DNA of 64,000 nt from Amanita rubescens (lineage: Eukaryota; Basidiomycota; Agaricomycetes; Agaricales; Amanitaceae), in contig WION01000059.1 in assembly GCA_015039365.1 (NCBI GenBank), forward strand, positions 62,001-126,000. The letters are read 5' to 3'. Under the pieces are notes generated by a model, which was not told the origin of the DNA, ran no database searches, and saw nothing but the letters and a program-made list of their open reading frames with translations. Below are positions 1-12,146 of this stretch, piece after piece. The translations under genes and the position numbers were made by a program. The first letter of the stretch is position 1. The number at the start of each line of letters is the position of its first letter.

Positions 1-2359
1 TGATTGCGGCGACGTCGGTCCCTTTCCGGGAGGCATTTGTGATCTTGGTAATAAAAATTTGGGAGACACTGTGGGTGGCGTTCTGGTCTGAGGTAGGGAT
101 GGCTTGATGATATGAGAGTCGGCATCTTCTGGTTGGTATATCACCTCTGCTTCTGTTGGCGACGACGACAACATTTGAGACTCGACTGTTGATAAATGGT
201 CTCTGAGAGGCCCCGGGAAAGTTTGAATCTCTACAGGAGGTAAAAGCACAGGGGCCAAGGGTTGAGACCCCAAACTCGGTCTTCCAACCGCCAGAACAAT
301 GCCCACATCTTGCCATTGCGTTTGTGCCTTGTCTACATCAACAGAATCCGGCCGCTTTTTCTTCCCTTGACGAGCGTTACCGTCGACTTTTCTCAACCAC
401 GTACTTCCTCGCGCGGCGTTTCCCGGTCTTGGAACACTTCCTCTGCTTTAAACTGCCCACTGGTAACGATGGTGGATACCGCCCCATACGACGCGTGTCT
501 CGGTTGGCCACCCTCCACTTCAACCCGCCATGTCCAACATCCCCATGGCCATTTCCCAAACCAGTCAACGTCTTCCTGACGACAAACCCCCAAAACTCCT
601 CTTTATCAACTTGGATGGCGTTTCCGGGGCCTAATTCACATTCACGCCTTCTCCTCCGACGCTAAATGGCATTCGACTCCTACTAGGTGTCCTAGTATGC
701 CCAGTCTTGCAACTCGATGACCCTCCTCTAGTCTTTTCTCGTTCCAATTCCACCGAAGCGGGTGGAGCTCTACCACGGGATTGACCGCATAAGGGGAGGT
801 TGGACGAACTGTTGTTGACTACAGTTGCTACCCGCGTTGGAGGAAGTGGAGGTGGAGGTGGCGATTCTAGGGCCGCATGGGACATGTCAGAAGCGCGAAA
901 AAACCATCCACCACCTCCGTTTTGTCTTGGAGGGCGAGGAGAGACAGGTCGAGAAGGTGGGGTGTTATCATGACGAGAAGATGTGGTGGAGAGAGGTAAG
1001 GAGGAGAGGGAGCTTGCTGGGTGGCCTGAATCGTCTGGTGATCCTGTAGGGCTGTGATTAGTTTCGAGGGTGAATAGAAAGGAGGAATACTAACGTACCG
1101 ATTACACCGCCTTCTTGTTGGGTTGTGCTGATTCGTTTCTTTCAGACGCCCCATTTCTTGACGCTCCCGAAACGCGCCAGAAGGAGTGGATGGGGGAGGA
1201 ATTGGAGGTGAATCGTGACGGTTGCTTAATGGAGTAGTGTTTAGGCCAGAAATGGGAAAAGGGGCCGGCGAAGATGGAGCGCTTGATACGGGCGTTACGA
1301 GGCGCTCTGTGGATACTGTCTCGGGCTGGAGTTTGGGGACATTCGACTTCGTGTAATGCTGTTAGTCCGGACGAGAAACTCGATGCCACGGGTAACATTT
1401 CGAACGCGGCTTGTGACTGTGGGCGATTCTTTTTCCTTAAACGACGACGTTCTCGCTCCTTTTGTGCCGGCGGATTGGGAGGTAGATGGGATGAAGTACG
1501 CGATGCGGGATGGAGATGGGCAGTGGATCCATAGGAATCCCCAGCTATGGTTGTTGGCAATGAGAAGACTGAGGAAGAGGGGGATCGTGGAAATGGCTGC
1601 GGGTGGTCGCGATTGCCACCTGCAAGGTGGGTCGGTAAACCAGGGACTGGCGGGGGAGGTGAGCCATCCAAAGGATGGTTGGTCACCAAATTCAAGCGCT
1701 AGACCGGGTGACGCAAGCGCACAGTGACAGTTCTGTCCTCGTCTTTATCCAAGAAACCCAGATCATCGTCTTCCTCGTCTAAGTCTGATCCGGAAAACGC
1801 GTTTCTAAAACGAGTGTATTGTGCTGAGGCGCTTGAACTTGAACTTGCCCTATGGCGTCCTAGCATTGATGACTTGAAATCCACGTTTTCGTTATTGGTG
1901 GAGAGGGGCTGCATGGAACGATAGTTTCTAGAGAGTTCCTTGGTGGAGAAGACTGTTCTCCTGGTTCTGCGTACAGGTGTGTCGCTCTTGTCCTCAAAGT
2001 TGTCACGTCCCCTCAATTATGGTGAGGTGTTTGGCGGGCATAGGGCCAGCCTCGACCATAGGTGCAGTTAACACCTTTTCTCGACAGGTGGGAGAACCCT
2101 TGCCTGCATCTGTATCCCAATCGACTGCAAAGCGCGAACTTGTGCATCCCAGTGGTGCATTGTCACTATTGGTTGAATGTAATGTAAAAGTTTTGTTTTT
2201 TCGTGGAGGAGAGTTTGGATTGAATTCAAAGTCGTCATTCCAGTTCTCTAATAGTGCGCAAGACGCGTTGATGAGGACTGTGAGTTGGCTAGGAGATGAA
2301 CTGAGCGCACCTGTACTAACGGTCATGGTCGAGTCCGCCTGGTGGTCATAACACACCAA
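1..2359 (-). CDS. Hypothetical multi-exon or frameshifted host gene, running off the left edge
   Basis: Several long open stretches on the minus strand follow each other in different frames: about 2359-2003 (contains ENWNDDFEF), 2016-1732, 1695-1105, and a stretch from about 430 to the left edge that stays open for some 140 codons and is rich in Pro, Ser and Thr. The products look intrinsically disordered, with an acidic patch (DLDEEDDDLGFLD) in the second piece. The first two pieces would join if one G were absent from a GGGG run near 2020, so this could be a homopolymer error, a frameshift mutation, or an intron that I cannot place. A possible GT...AG intron follows position 1725. The WNDDFEF motif faintly recalls Bfa1/Byr4-type septation regulators, but I do not see their C-terminal signature, so no function is assigned. 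The gene continues beyond position 1. Confidence 0.35.
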
Positions 2360-2441
2360 GTTAAGGTTAGGGTTGAAAAGTTGACATCATTTTTTTCTTG
2401 AAGGGGAAGAGACGCCGGGCCATTGTTGAATCCAAAACGGT

Positions 2442-2463
2442 GGAGAGTTTGAACAAACTCTCC
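2442..2463. repeat. Perfect 22-bp palindrome
   Basis: Ten-base arms (ggagagtttg / caaactctcc) are separated by two bases. It lies just upstream of the putative minus-strand gene and could be a dimeric protein-binding site or simply a chance palindrome. Confidence 0.5.
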
Positions 2464-3642
2464 GGATATATTCAGCCAACGATTAACGGTCGACTTATTG
2501 AGAATACTGCGCCTATAAGACGTAGTCATTAGAAACATACGAGCAAAGAGAAAGAAAGGACTTGCCTACTAGTCCCGAGGCCGCCCAACACTCAGCAGCT
2601 CCCTCTCCACTCCACCTTCTCCTCGTTCAACATCGCACCCTCTCTCCTACAGTTCGTTCAGGCTGGAAGGGCCTCACTTCTGAGTCTCTACCATCGATGG
2701 AATAAGACCCTAAGAAACAGTCAGCGAAACTTGAAAGAAAAAGAAAGAAGCGCTTACCACCTTCTCAGATTACCATCCTAGCCCTCCCTTCTCACTTTCT
2801 GCCCGAGTCTGCTCCTCCGGTAAAGTCAAACAGGCTGTCCCTGAGCTCGTTCCCTCCCGTCGAAACGTTCGAGGTATCACTGAACCTGCGGTCAACCTGA
2901 TATATGCATCTACACACAGACGCTCGTCAGCTGTGTTGAACAGGAATAAAACCAGGTGCTTGCCCGTAACTGAGGTTGTGGTAGACCGTGGTGGTTTCTG
3001 CAGAGGTGGTAGCGGTGCAACGTTTGGTTGAGCACCCATATCGATATATCCCTGTCACGCGTGCCGGCAACGACGATGGAGATGAGAGACGAGTCACGAG
3101 GTGGGGTGGGTTTGATTTGACGACAGAGAAGCAGAGGAAGGGAAGGACGTCGCCTGAGACGGGGGTTTCTGTGGTCATTGTGGGTCGAGCCCGGTTGGGT
3201 TGTTCCGGCTTTGAGTCTGGAGTTGGTCTTGAGGGGATCTTTGACCCTGCGTGAACTTGGTTTCAAGATCCCTTTCAACTTGCCTCCCTACGGCGAGTCA
3301 GCGATGGTGGGGGTAATGATGGAGTTGGTCTATCGTCGCATCTGGCGGGTGCGTGTTCAACATTAATGCCCGAAGAAGAAAAGAAACTGCGAACACACCA
3401 ACGATTTATGCGCTGCGACCAACACGGCTGATTTCTCTTTTGACGTGCAACATGTTCCAATTGCGTCAGCTCTATCCACCTATCCACCACCTCAACCTCC
3501 TGCGAAGACTCTTCTCAATCACTCTAATGTGTGAGGTTGATCAGCCCGAGAGACGCGTGAGGTAAAAATGTAAACGAAAGACACACCGCAGAGGCCTTGG
3601 CCTGTAGCAGAACAGTGAGCGAGCGGGAAAGCGATGTGAGGC
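2464..3642. other. No supported gene
   Basis: Both strands carry overlapping open frames of 60-120 codons with no motif, no clear splice pattern and no preferred strand. I see nothing that I can call a gene. A pyrimidine-rich stretch at about 2590-2660 could be a promoter or 5' leader for the minus-strand gene to the left. Confidence 0.4.
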
Positions 3643-3990
3643 GGTGACCTACTAGTCACCGGGTCACGTGTGGGTACACACTTCCGCATGCCCATCATAG
3701 TACCGGCCCCCGGGCCATACTACTACCCATACCCACGTTTACCCATACCCGCATACCCAGCAGGTTTCCCGTACCCGTGGGGGATCACTATCTACTAGTT
3801 TGCACGGATTTAGTGCCAAGAAATTTGCGAGTGGGGAAGTTGAGAACTTACTTGTATGACTCCAGGGCCTTAAGAATGGTGTGTCTGGCACATAGTATAG
3901 GTTGTGAGTGGGTTAGAAGGCCTGACACTCCGAGAGAGTACACGGGTCACAGGTCTGTGACCCGAACCTGTACCCGCCGTGAGTACTCAG
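3643..3990. repeat. TACCC/GGGTA-rich segment, possible non-autonomous element
   Basis: Variants of TACCC and its complement recur at about 3670-3785 and again at 3935-3985, flanking a unique centre. This resembles the two GACCGG-rich hAT-like elements elsewhere in the window, where a short motif is repeated towards both ends. I could not find convincing terminal inverted repeats or a target-site duplication. A perfect palindrome with 10-bp arms lies at 3943-3964. Confidence 0.3.
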
Positions 3991-4530
3991 ACGAATGAAT
4001 ATCACTGAAAACAGTGTTTTGTTCAGCTGCAAAGACGATATTACAAGTTGTGAGCGCGCGACCATGAACAGCAAGCTTGATGGGGCATCACCATGACCCC
4101 ATGAGAGCAAAGGAGGCTGGTTCTGGAGATCCTTTGGACGGCGATATCGTCTCCAATGAATATTTCGTCTAGGATGACGCGTGATGCTGAGGGCTTGGGC
4201 GCCGCGGAGTTCGATGCGTGCTGAACAGAGGTAGAATTCTTCTTCGTCTGGGGTGGGGTGGATGAGATCGAGTGATAGCACTTGATCACGATGGGCTGTT
4301 TCGCTGACATGCTCATATTTAAAGTTAAGGAGAAATACTAGGAGGAGAACGTTCCCTTGCGAGTCCCGAAATTGTTTGAAACTTTTCGAGTTGCAGTCTA
4401 CAGGCAATCGTCGAAGGCTGAGCGCTCGTCGTGACATTGAACCTTCCCTGGCACTGAGCAGGTAGTATTCTTTACTCAAATCCAGGCCCCGTCTTTTTAC
4501 CGCGATCGCCCTCAGCATCCCAGCCAACAA
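3913..4530 (-). CDS. Hypothetical ORF, 205 aa
   Basis: The minus-strand frame is open from an ATG at 4530. The first 70 residues are basic and then hydrophobic (a short VLLLVFLLNF stretch). The C-terminal third runs into the TACCC-rich repeat, so only the N-terminal part is likely to be meaningful. There is no recognisable domain. It is divergent from the plus-strand ORF at 4556 with only 25 bp between the ATGs. It may be the first exon of a spliced gene or a chance frame. Confidence 0.2.
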   Translation of the reverse strand: MLAGMLRAIAVKRRGLDLSKEYYLLSAREGSMSRRALSLRRLPVDCNSKSFKQFRDSQGNVLLLVFLLNFKYEHVSETAHRDQVLSLDLIHPTPDEEEFYLCSARIELRGAQALSITRHPRRNIHWRRYRRPKDLQNQPPLLSWGHGDAPSSLLFMVARSQLVISSLQLNKTLFSVIFIRLSTHGGYRFGSQTCDPCTLSECQAF

Positions 4531-4555
4531 CTACCTCCTACTATTCGAAACGAAG

Positions 4556-4915
4556 ATGACCAAAAGAATCTTCGCCTTCATTTCGCATCACCCATCTCAT
4601 CGGCTTCGCAAATCAGAGAGTAATGAAGCGGTGAAAGTAGTCCGCGCCGCTGTAGAGAAATATCAAGAACAGTTGAAGCGCGCCCGTAATGTAGCCGACT
4701 GGGTAATCATGTACGTGCCCCATTTGTTTCATTACTTTGAAGACGACGTCCACCAGGGGGCCTTCTCATCCCTCCCGGCATTCCGACAAAGTACCCCACT
4801 GGACTGTTCGTGGCCTATCGAATGGGCGACCCCGGCTAACGATCCACGCTTATGCCGACGGCCGACAGGCTCGGTGGTGGCCAAACGGTGGACGTCGGCA
4901 ATGGAAAAAGTCTGA
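4556..4915 (+). CDS. Hypothetical ORF, 119 aa
   Basis: The frame opens with MTKRIFAFISHHPSHRLRKS and contains a predicted helical, charged segment (about residues 20-60). The residues NEAVKVV recur in an open frame near 40,755, which may point to a small shared family, though it could be chance. The region after codon 65 looks less coding-like. No domain recognised; weak support only. Confidence 0.22.
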   Translation: MTKRIFAFISHHPSHRLRKSESNEAVKVVRAAVEKYQEQLKRARNVADWVIMYVPHLFHYFEDDVHQGAFSSLPAFRQSTPLDCSWPIEWATPANDPRLCRRPTGSVVAKRWTSAMEKV

Positions 4916-6694
4916 CTTGCAGGAACGATGTCGATTGTTGTACGAGAAAAAGGGAAAAAAGGGGATACGAGAGAAGCGGGGTGGAAAACGGGGATCGGGT
5001 GGCGAATAAGTATGCGGTTTCAAGTTTTTGGTTCATAGTGTCATAGTTTTGTGTGCTGTTGGTGCAGAGGAAACGGGGAAACAAAGTGGTGCACGGGTGC
5101 ATCTCGGGAAACTATATAAGTAATCGCACGCTGTATATTGTAGCATTAGATTTCGTACAAAAAATGTATAATGATTCACTCACAAACATTCCTTTTTTTT
5201 GATATTTTTATATCCTCTGCGAATTTCTTGTGTCCGCGCTTTTTGATCTTCGACGATACTTTCCCATTTTCCCTGACGGTACCAACGGATCATTATATGC
5301 TATCTTTAGCACCCTTCTGCTATATGTCATACCCCACGCACTAATTTTAGAAATGATCGACGTTGATCATATATTCAAGTATACATATCTCCATTTTTAT
5401 TCTTCCAGTGGTCCAGTACAAACACAATTCTATGTCAAAGACCCCTTTTCATTCGCTACATAATATCAGTCAACGTTCATGAGAAAAAACAACAACTTAC
5501 AAACTGTTCGTCATCTCCACCGTTGAAGCACACTGGTCCCACAATTATGGTGGTTGTATGGATAACAGAAGAATTGATAAAAGTGACGATGCGGTGCCAC
5601 AGGGGTACCGTTGTCGGCATGATTTGAAAGAGTCAACCTGTGTGGCAGTAGTGGCAGTGCTCTCTCTTTGCACTCTCTTTACGCTCTCTTTACGCTCTCT
5701 TTACTACGCGAGTCTCTTTGCGCTCCCGCTGGGGCCTTCTCGACATCCGGGCAAGTCTCTGATGACACTGGCTTTATACGTAGTACCCAAAACATTACAG
5801 AGCACACTTGCGGTTCCTCTGCACGGTTCTTCCTTTTCACATGCTTGAACTCATGCAGACGGGTCAGTTCCAGCGTTCGAGAACCTGCTCAGAGTGTGCA
5901 GGGAGTGTGAAGGAATGGCGTTCGGAAAGGCTGGCAAGGTTGGGATCCGGGGAGCGTGAAGGATGTCGTTTGGATGGACAACGGAAGCATTTTCCGCTAT
6001 CGCGAACCCGCCAACACGTCGAGGTTGACAGACCATAGGACGCGAGATAGGGGGAGGAGAACGAAGAGGGCTGGAAAGGATAGTTTGCCGCATGTACTGC
6101 ACTCCACGATTGCCAGGAGGTGAACTTAGGTGCCACACCGTAAGGCTTCCCTCACTGGAGCCTCAACAATAGGCAGTGATCGTACGCAGGCAGTCTTTCC
6201 ATTCCAACGACTCTGTCAACCTCATCCTGAAGTGGTTTCTGTCCCGAAGGGTAGAGCACCATAGCCACGGCCCACAAGGCAAACTAATTGCGTTGTTTGA
6301 ACAATTTGACAATTTGAATTCGAAACGAAGCCCAGAAGCTTATTTGACCGGATCATTATATCTTCTACCACTGCCTTAACAGCCGTTCCTAGTGTCTTTT
6401 ATTATTTGAACTCTCCATCACTAGATTGTGAGTTGATTTATGAGATATTCACCGATAGTCATGCTAGTAGTATATGTATCAGTACGAAAAAATAGTTACT
6501 GTCCAGAGGCGATGACTACTAGATCCTGATGCCGTCGAAGAGGAGTTTGGATCAGAGACCGAAGTTTCCTCGAATCTTGCATCGCATGGTAAAGTCTCCA
6601 CTCTCTGCTGGATCATGATTGCAAATGAATGCTTACACTTAAGCCAGAGGACTCATCCGTAATGCCTCGGAAGGTAACAAACTCGCTATACATC
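4916..6694. other. No supported gene; AT-rich centre
   Basis: 5,100-5,550 is AT-rich with no long frame. From 5,550 to 6,400 there are overlapping short frames on both strands without motifs. The only clear structure is the four-copy 11-bp repeat at 5662-5705. Confidence 0.45.
5662..5705. repeat. 11-bp minisatellite, four copies
   Basis: Four consecutive units of ctctctttacg (the first and last slightly changed). The unit is the reverse complement of the 26-copy 11-bp repeat at 35,235-35,527. Confidence 0.75.
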
Positions 6695-9550
6695 CTACTC
6701 ATCATCCTCTGAGCCTTCTTCACTTGTGCAGTCCAGGCCACTGCCACTGTCCGAAGTTTCCATGTCGTCCCAACCCTCCGGGTCCTGATCATCCAAGCAG
6801 AATTCCGAATTATCTGACTCGTACGTGTCACTGGCATTTTCGGTATCTGAAGAGGTGCCCAGCTCAGAATCACTTTCTGTGTCTGTCAGCTCATCAGAAG
6901 TGCTGGAGCTTTCGGAAGTGACAGAGGTGTCCAGCTCAGAATCACTTTCTGTGTCTGTCAGCTCATCAGAAGTACTGGAGCTTTCGGAAGTGACAGTGGA
7001 GTTGACTGCATAACAATGTCCGATGCCTAGGCCCCAGTGATAGCGCATCAGCAGATCTCGGTCAGAAAAGCTAGGTGTTTGAATGAGTTGACATCAAAAA
7101 CCATCACGTCAAGTTTGAACGCACCGGCCAACATAATATAAGTGGTAATCTTCACCATCTTTAGCACAACATGACACGCCAATCCCATCTGGTTGTCGTC
7201 TGCCTTTAGCAAAAGCCGGAAGGATATGACATCCCCGCAACACGTCTCTCGGATCCACGAAGCCGAAAGAACCGTCTTGGTGCATGGGAGGAAACCGAAC
7301 CACATCCAATCTGGACTTATCCCACCCAGAAGACGCTGGATCGACAACTTTGAACCATCGCACCCACAAAAAATCGATGCGGCATGGTTTCTGGTCCCAC
7401 GCCCCAGGCCCTGTATAGATCACATTTGCATGATATGCTCCAAGTACCCGCGCATACAAAAAGCGATGAGGACTTGAAGAGCTCATGGCATCGTCTGCAA
7501 GGAGCATGACATTGCAACGTGATGTCCCCGCATTAACAATATCCGTCCCACGTCGCACATCGTAAGCGGTGAAGTGAAATCGAACGAGTTTATGGTTGTA
7601 TATGTTGTCGTTTTTTAAAAACACAAAATCGGGCAAGCTTTCATCCAGAGATCCAACGCCGTTGGAGGTTACTCTGACACCAAGGTTCTCGGCGGGGTGT
7701 ACCTCGGCCTCCCGCAGATGTTGCGTTTGAGCACGAGGAAGAAGATATTGTCTCAACTTCAGGTAAAAGTTCTGTGGCAGTGGATGTGTCAGCGGACTTC
7801 CGTGGAGCAGAGCAAGTTATTCACCTTGATAGCGGGATCACCCTCATTCCGCTGGAGAAATGTTGGAATGTGCACAGAGGACTTCTCTGACACTCCCACA
7901 TTATATTGAACGGCAGAATCCTTGGAAACAGCAGGCTCTGGCTCTACTTGAGAGGGACATCCATCGAGATTCTGGCAGATCGTCCTGATACGACACTGTC
8001 GTCGCTCAATTTCTGATAGTTGTTTTGGTATTGACCAGCCGCTGGTCCGAAGAAACCATGCTTTCGAAGTTCGATGTTCCCGTTCGCTCTGGTGCATCTC
8101 ATGAGTCAAAGAGTCAAACACGATATGGTGCCGAGAGGGACTTACAGGTTGAGTTGAGTATGAGTCCGTCGTTCCAAACCTCTGAATAGTCCGGACGTAG
8201 TCGCCGAGCGCATGAAACTTGTAAGTTTCCAAATTTAGTTGCTTTGGGCGCTTCGCGCCGCTACCGCGTTTCTGATTCATTAATTTGGGTACTGCTTCAG
8301 TCATGCCTGTTTCCTGACGTCGTATTCGGGCAGCCCGCTCGCGTTCTAATTCTCGGGTGGGGTATATTTTGCACGTTTTCTCTTTGAATGTCCGAATATT
8401 GTTACCGAAAGATGTTGTGACCCGGGAAAAAAGAGCAAGAGTTGTATCCATGTGCATATGGAGTTTGGCAAGAGCATGCCAGTGAGCCAAATCAAACAGA
8501 ACTCTAAGAATATATGTATTATGGGGCTCGGGTAAGAGGCTATCAAAAACGGGGATAGCACACTAGTTGAATACATTAGTCTGACTGAGGCTAGCCAACG
8601 ATTCCACCTACTTGCAACATGTCCTCATAATCACGGGCTGTCATCTTCTTCAGTTCTGACCTGTTCGTTTTCATTTTCCTTATTCCATCTGTACCAAAAG
8701 GCGGGATTTCTCGAAAGCTAATCGTAATTTAGTACCTGGTCACTGACTCTAATCGACACTTACCGTCTGTCCATTTCATGTTTCAAACTTTCGTCGTGAC
8801 AATCCAGGAGGCGCAGCAGGTGAATAAACACCGCCTTCCAGACGCCAAGCTCAACCTCATGCATCAAGTCCACAACAAGCATGTCGAACATATTGAAGCC
8901 TAGTGGCGTTAGTTTATCTGAAAATGCATTCTGATGAAAGGGAATGTCATGATATATCTCATCGCAGAAAGAAGCACCCACCGCTGTCGGGACAAGGGAG
9001 TCCTTTTGCAAAAGATCCTCTACCGCCTTGCTGTCTGTCATATAATTCTCTCCGTAGATGATCTTGCGTGCAGACTTGACACGGCCGCGCCTATCAAGGT
9101 CATCAACACGTGCGAGAGAAATGCGCTGCGCCATGTCCCGTTTCTTTCCCATATTGGGTACACGCTTCAACGGAATGAGACAACGAGGGCAAGGGCACTT
9201 TCCAAGGTTTCGTATGCTGGCAATAAGTATCCTATAAGAGTTGTATGAGTTTTGCGAACGGCAGAGTGTAATAGGTCAAAATACTTCTCTGGGTAGTCCG
9301 CAGAATACGTGAATATGCGAGGGTAGAAGCGACGCCCGACGCCGTCAGAGCACTTGATCGCAATGCCGTGCTTATATGCTTCCAGGAAGTCATTGTCAAG
9401 AATGATTGCCCATTGAGCATGAAACATTTCTCGGTGGCAATGAGCCATGAAGGTAGGTTTAATTCCTTTCTGGCCAATGTTCTCTGCCACAAACGATTTA
9501 AAAGCGTCAGGAAGCTGCCGTCGAACAAAATTGAGGGTTTGCGTTGAAGC
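6695..9550 (-). CDS. Plavaka-type transposase, 5' end missing, seven visible exons
   Basis: Catalytic protein of a fungal CACTA/EnSpm-like DNA transposon. I place exons at 9550-9285, 9231-8764, 8717-8612, 8562-8146, 8088-7825, 7771-7125 and 7070-6695; every intron is 46-57 nt with GT...AG borders and the joined frame stays open for about 845 codons. Family features seen in order: FLEAYKHGIAIKCSDG and RRFYPRIFTYSADYPEK; CPCPRCLIP followed by RVPNMGKKRDMAQR; LVVDLMHEVELGVWK; LAHWHALAKL; TYKFHALGDY; FLWVRWF, FGFVDP and DVLRGCHILPAFA; and RYHWGLGIGH. The C-terminus is a Ser/Asp/Glu-rich tail with a 24-residue unit duplicated (72-bp direct repeat, about 6855-6998). The N-terminal region is lost where the hAT-like element begins at 9551, and I could not find it on the other side of that element. 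No Plavaka terminal repeats were identified. Confidence 0.88.
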
Positions 9551-10658
9551 TAGTGATTCAAGGTCCGGTCCAGTCCGGTTTTTTTTCCTTTTTTGGAAAG
9601 ACCGAAACCGGACCGGTCTCACAGTGTCCCTGATATCGAAAAGACCGGAACCGGACCGCTTAAGACCACAAGACCGGTCTTAATTTAAAAAAAAGACCGG
9701 TTAAGACCGGTCCTGGACTGGTCCTGGTCTGGACCGGTCTTGGACTGGTCTGGACTGGTCTTGACTGGTCTTGACTGGTCTTGGACTGGTCTAGACTAAT
9801 CCTTACATTAGTTTCTATGTCCCTATGTCTCCCATACAACAATTTAAAACTACAAAACTTCATAAATATCAATATGTTCCTAACCCTCACCCTCTCACAC
9901 CCTCTCACACCCTCTCACACCCAGCTGCACTCAGATGAGACACATAAAACCATTTTTGATGATACCAGGAGACTGCCAAACATTGCCAAAGAGATTGCCA
10001 AAGAGATCACCAAAGAGAGAATGAAGCCCAGTGTTGCTGACCCTCACCCTCCCACTGCTCAGCTTGTCCCATTAGACCCCACTCCACCCCCTCACATCAT
10101 CTCACACCCAGTTGCACTCCAGATAAGCCACATTAAACCATTTTTAATGATGCCAGGAGACTGCCAAACATTGCCAAAGAGATTGCCAAAGAGATCACCA
10201 AAGAGAGAATGAAGCCCAGTGTTGCTGACCCTCACCCTCCCACTGTTCAACTATGTTCCATTAGATGTAATAGAGCATACCTAGATTAGTTAATTTCAGA
10301 ATACCTTACCTGGAGTGTTGCAACAACAGATGTTCTCAAAATTCACATGTTATATATAACTTTAGACAAACTTTACTACTGTGAACTCAAATCTCAACCG
10401 TTTTTTATGTTTCAATACTCAAAAAAAAGCTAAAATATAGGAGAACATGACTGTGTTGGTCACATGTGACAATTAGCGGTCTAGGACCGGTCTAGACCGG
10501 TCTTTTGCGGTTTTTTTGATTTTAAAAATTTAAAAAGACCGGAACTGGACTGCCCTTGGACCTCCTAAGACCTGAGACTGCAGTCCGGTCCAAATCGGTC
10601 CTGGTCCGGTCCGGTTCCGGTCTTTTTCGGTCCTGAGAGACTGGAAATAGAAACACTA
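9551..10658. mobile_element. Non-autonomous hAT-like element, GACCGG-rich ends
   Basis: The left end reads TAGTGATTCAAGGTCCGG and the right end, reversed, TAGTGTTTCTATTTCC; TAG-G starts are typical of hAT ends. Both subterminal regions (9565-9800 and 10,470-10,640) are packed with GACCGG/CCGGTC motifs, while the centre carries a 188-bp tandem duplication and no transposase frame. The ends match those of the better-defined hAT MITE at 33,590. The target duplication is unclear: 9550-9557 and 10,659-10,666 agree in seven of eight bases only if the left boundary is moved to 9558. The element truncates the Plavaka transposase. Confidence 0.6.
9880..10260. repeat. 188-bp tandem duplication inside the hAT-like element
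   Basis: Two copies, roughly 9880-10,068 and 10,069-10,256. For example, atgaagcccagtgttgctga occurs at 10,021 and again at 10,209. The copies differ at scattered positions, so the duplication is not recent. Confidence 0.8.
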
Positions 10659-11539
10659 CTAGTTATTATGCTAGTAATGCCATTAGCCTATTGACTAGCG
10701 GTATCGTCACCGGACTTGTGGGCGGTTACAAGGTTAAGTCGGCTAGAAAGCGAGAGGCGAGGCGTCAACGGTTCCCCGTGGCCGTGACTCACGTGAGAGT
10801 CGGAGTCCATATGCTCGGCCCAAGGAGTTGAAATGGACGGCGGCTGGCAGAATTGCTCAGGTTATACAGGGGGTCTTAGCATTGAACGTTGATTGAATGG
10901 TTCGGAAGCAACCCTGATTGTTCGTTCCCTCGTCAGGCATCCGACGGCGACTCAGCCTAAACCCTGTAATCGATTACATACATGTAATGATCCTATTATT
11001 GGCACCATGTGAATGGCACCAACCATATCGGTACGCTAGGCTGGTACACTCGCCGCTAATGATATTGATATGGCAAATTCACCAGCGACTGTGATATCAA
11101 CAAGGGTGTTGACCACTATACCATTGCTATATCAATATGTCATTGGCCTATTGAACCAGCTACCTTAGGAAAAACGAGAGCAACAGGTGTTGCTACTGCC
11201 GTTCCCGCTCTAGTGTCACGCGTCACGCGCTATTTTTTCTCCCTTCGGCGTTCGCTAAGGACGTGTCATCCGACGTGTTCTCGCCTCCCCCTCTTATCCT
11301 TGCCACCCTCAAGACCACGTGCAGGTTAGACGTGTACGTCGCTCCCCTCTGCGTCACCTTTTCTTCCCTGATTGAATCGTAGGTCCCACACTAAATGGCT
11401 GGTGAAGAGCATCTCTCGCTATCGTTAGCTCGTCGGGTGCATCCGTCTGGTGAGTACGCTGTTTTCATTCTCCTCCCGCTCCCTCCGCCTGAGCCATGGA
11501 CGCTGGGGTTAAGTTAGCCTGCGTGCCGCAGCTCGACTA

Positions 11540-11850
11540 GTGAAACCTGCTCACATAGAGGCAAGTGGCGACCCTGGCACTGCCATCCATGCCTGCGTTG
11601 TGGAGCAACGTTGAGCTACATCCCGGATCGTTTATGCACATCTTGAGCCATGGCTTGAATCGCGAAGCTCGCTTGCATAGAGCCAAGTGGCGACCCTGGC
11701 ACTGCCGTCCATGCCTGCGTGGTGGAGCAATGATGAGCGGCATCCCATCGTCTATGCACGATTTAAGACGAGGCTTGAGTTGCGAGGCCTGCTCGCATAG
11801 AGGCAAGTGGCGACCCTGGCACTGCTATCTATGCCTGCATGGTGGAGTGA
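11540..11850. repeat. About 120-bp tandem repeat, roughly 2.6 copies
   Basis: The block agtggcgaccctggcactgc starts at 11,564, 11,686 and 11,806, giving periods of 122 and 120 bp. The copies are diverged. Confidence 0.75.
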
Positions 11851-12146
11851 CGAAAAGATGAAAAGCTGCGAGGCGATGGGTTGCATCCCTAGGCCCTTCT
11901 ACTGCCTTTGCACTTCTCTACCCTTGGCTGCGTTTCTACATCTGATGCCGTTTTGCAGCCCCAGTCAGGCCTACAACAGCAGCTAAAACAGTCTAGTACG
12001 GCATCAAATGGAAACGAGGTAATAGCAACATTTGATAGACATTTCTTGAGCTCACGAGACATTACTCTGCAAAATCAGGTTGCGACGCTGTCATCACATA
12101 AACGTCGTCCCGGAAAGAGTAATGAAAAGATAGCTTTGCAACCCTC

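Noticed and set aside
2910..3278. Minus-strand 122-codon frame and plus-strand 88-codon frame over the same bases
   Set aside because: No motif and no reason to prefer either strand.
6825..7013. Plus-strand Ser/Val-rich frame
   Set aside because: Shadow of the duplicated acidic tail of the Plavaka transposase on the other strand.
11540..11850. Possible CRISPR-like or telomere-like array
   Set aside because: The units are contiguous, about 120 bp and diverged, with no spacers and no telomeric hexamer.
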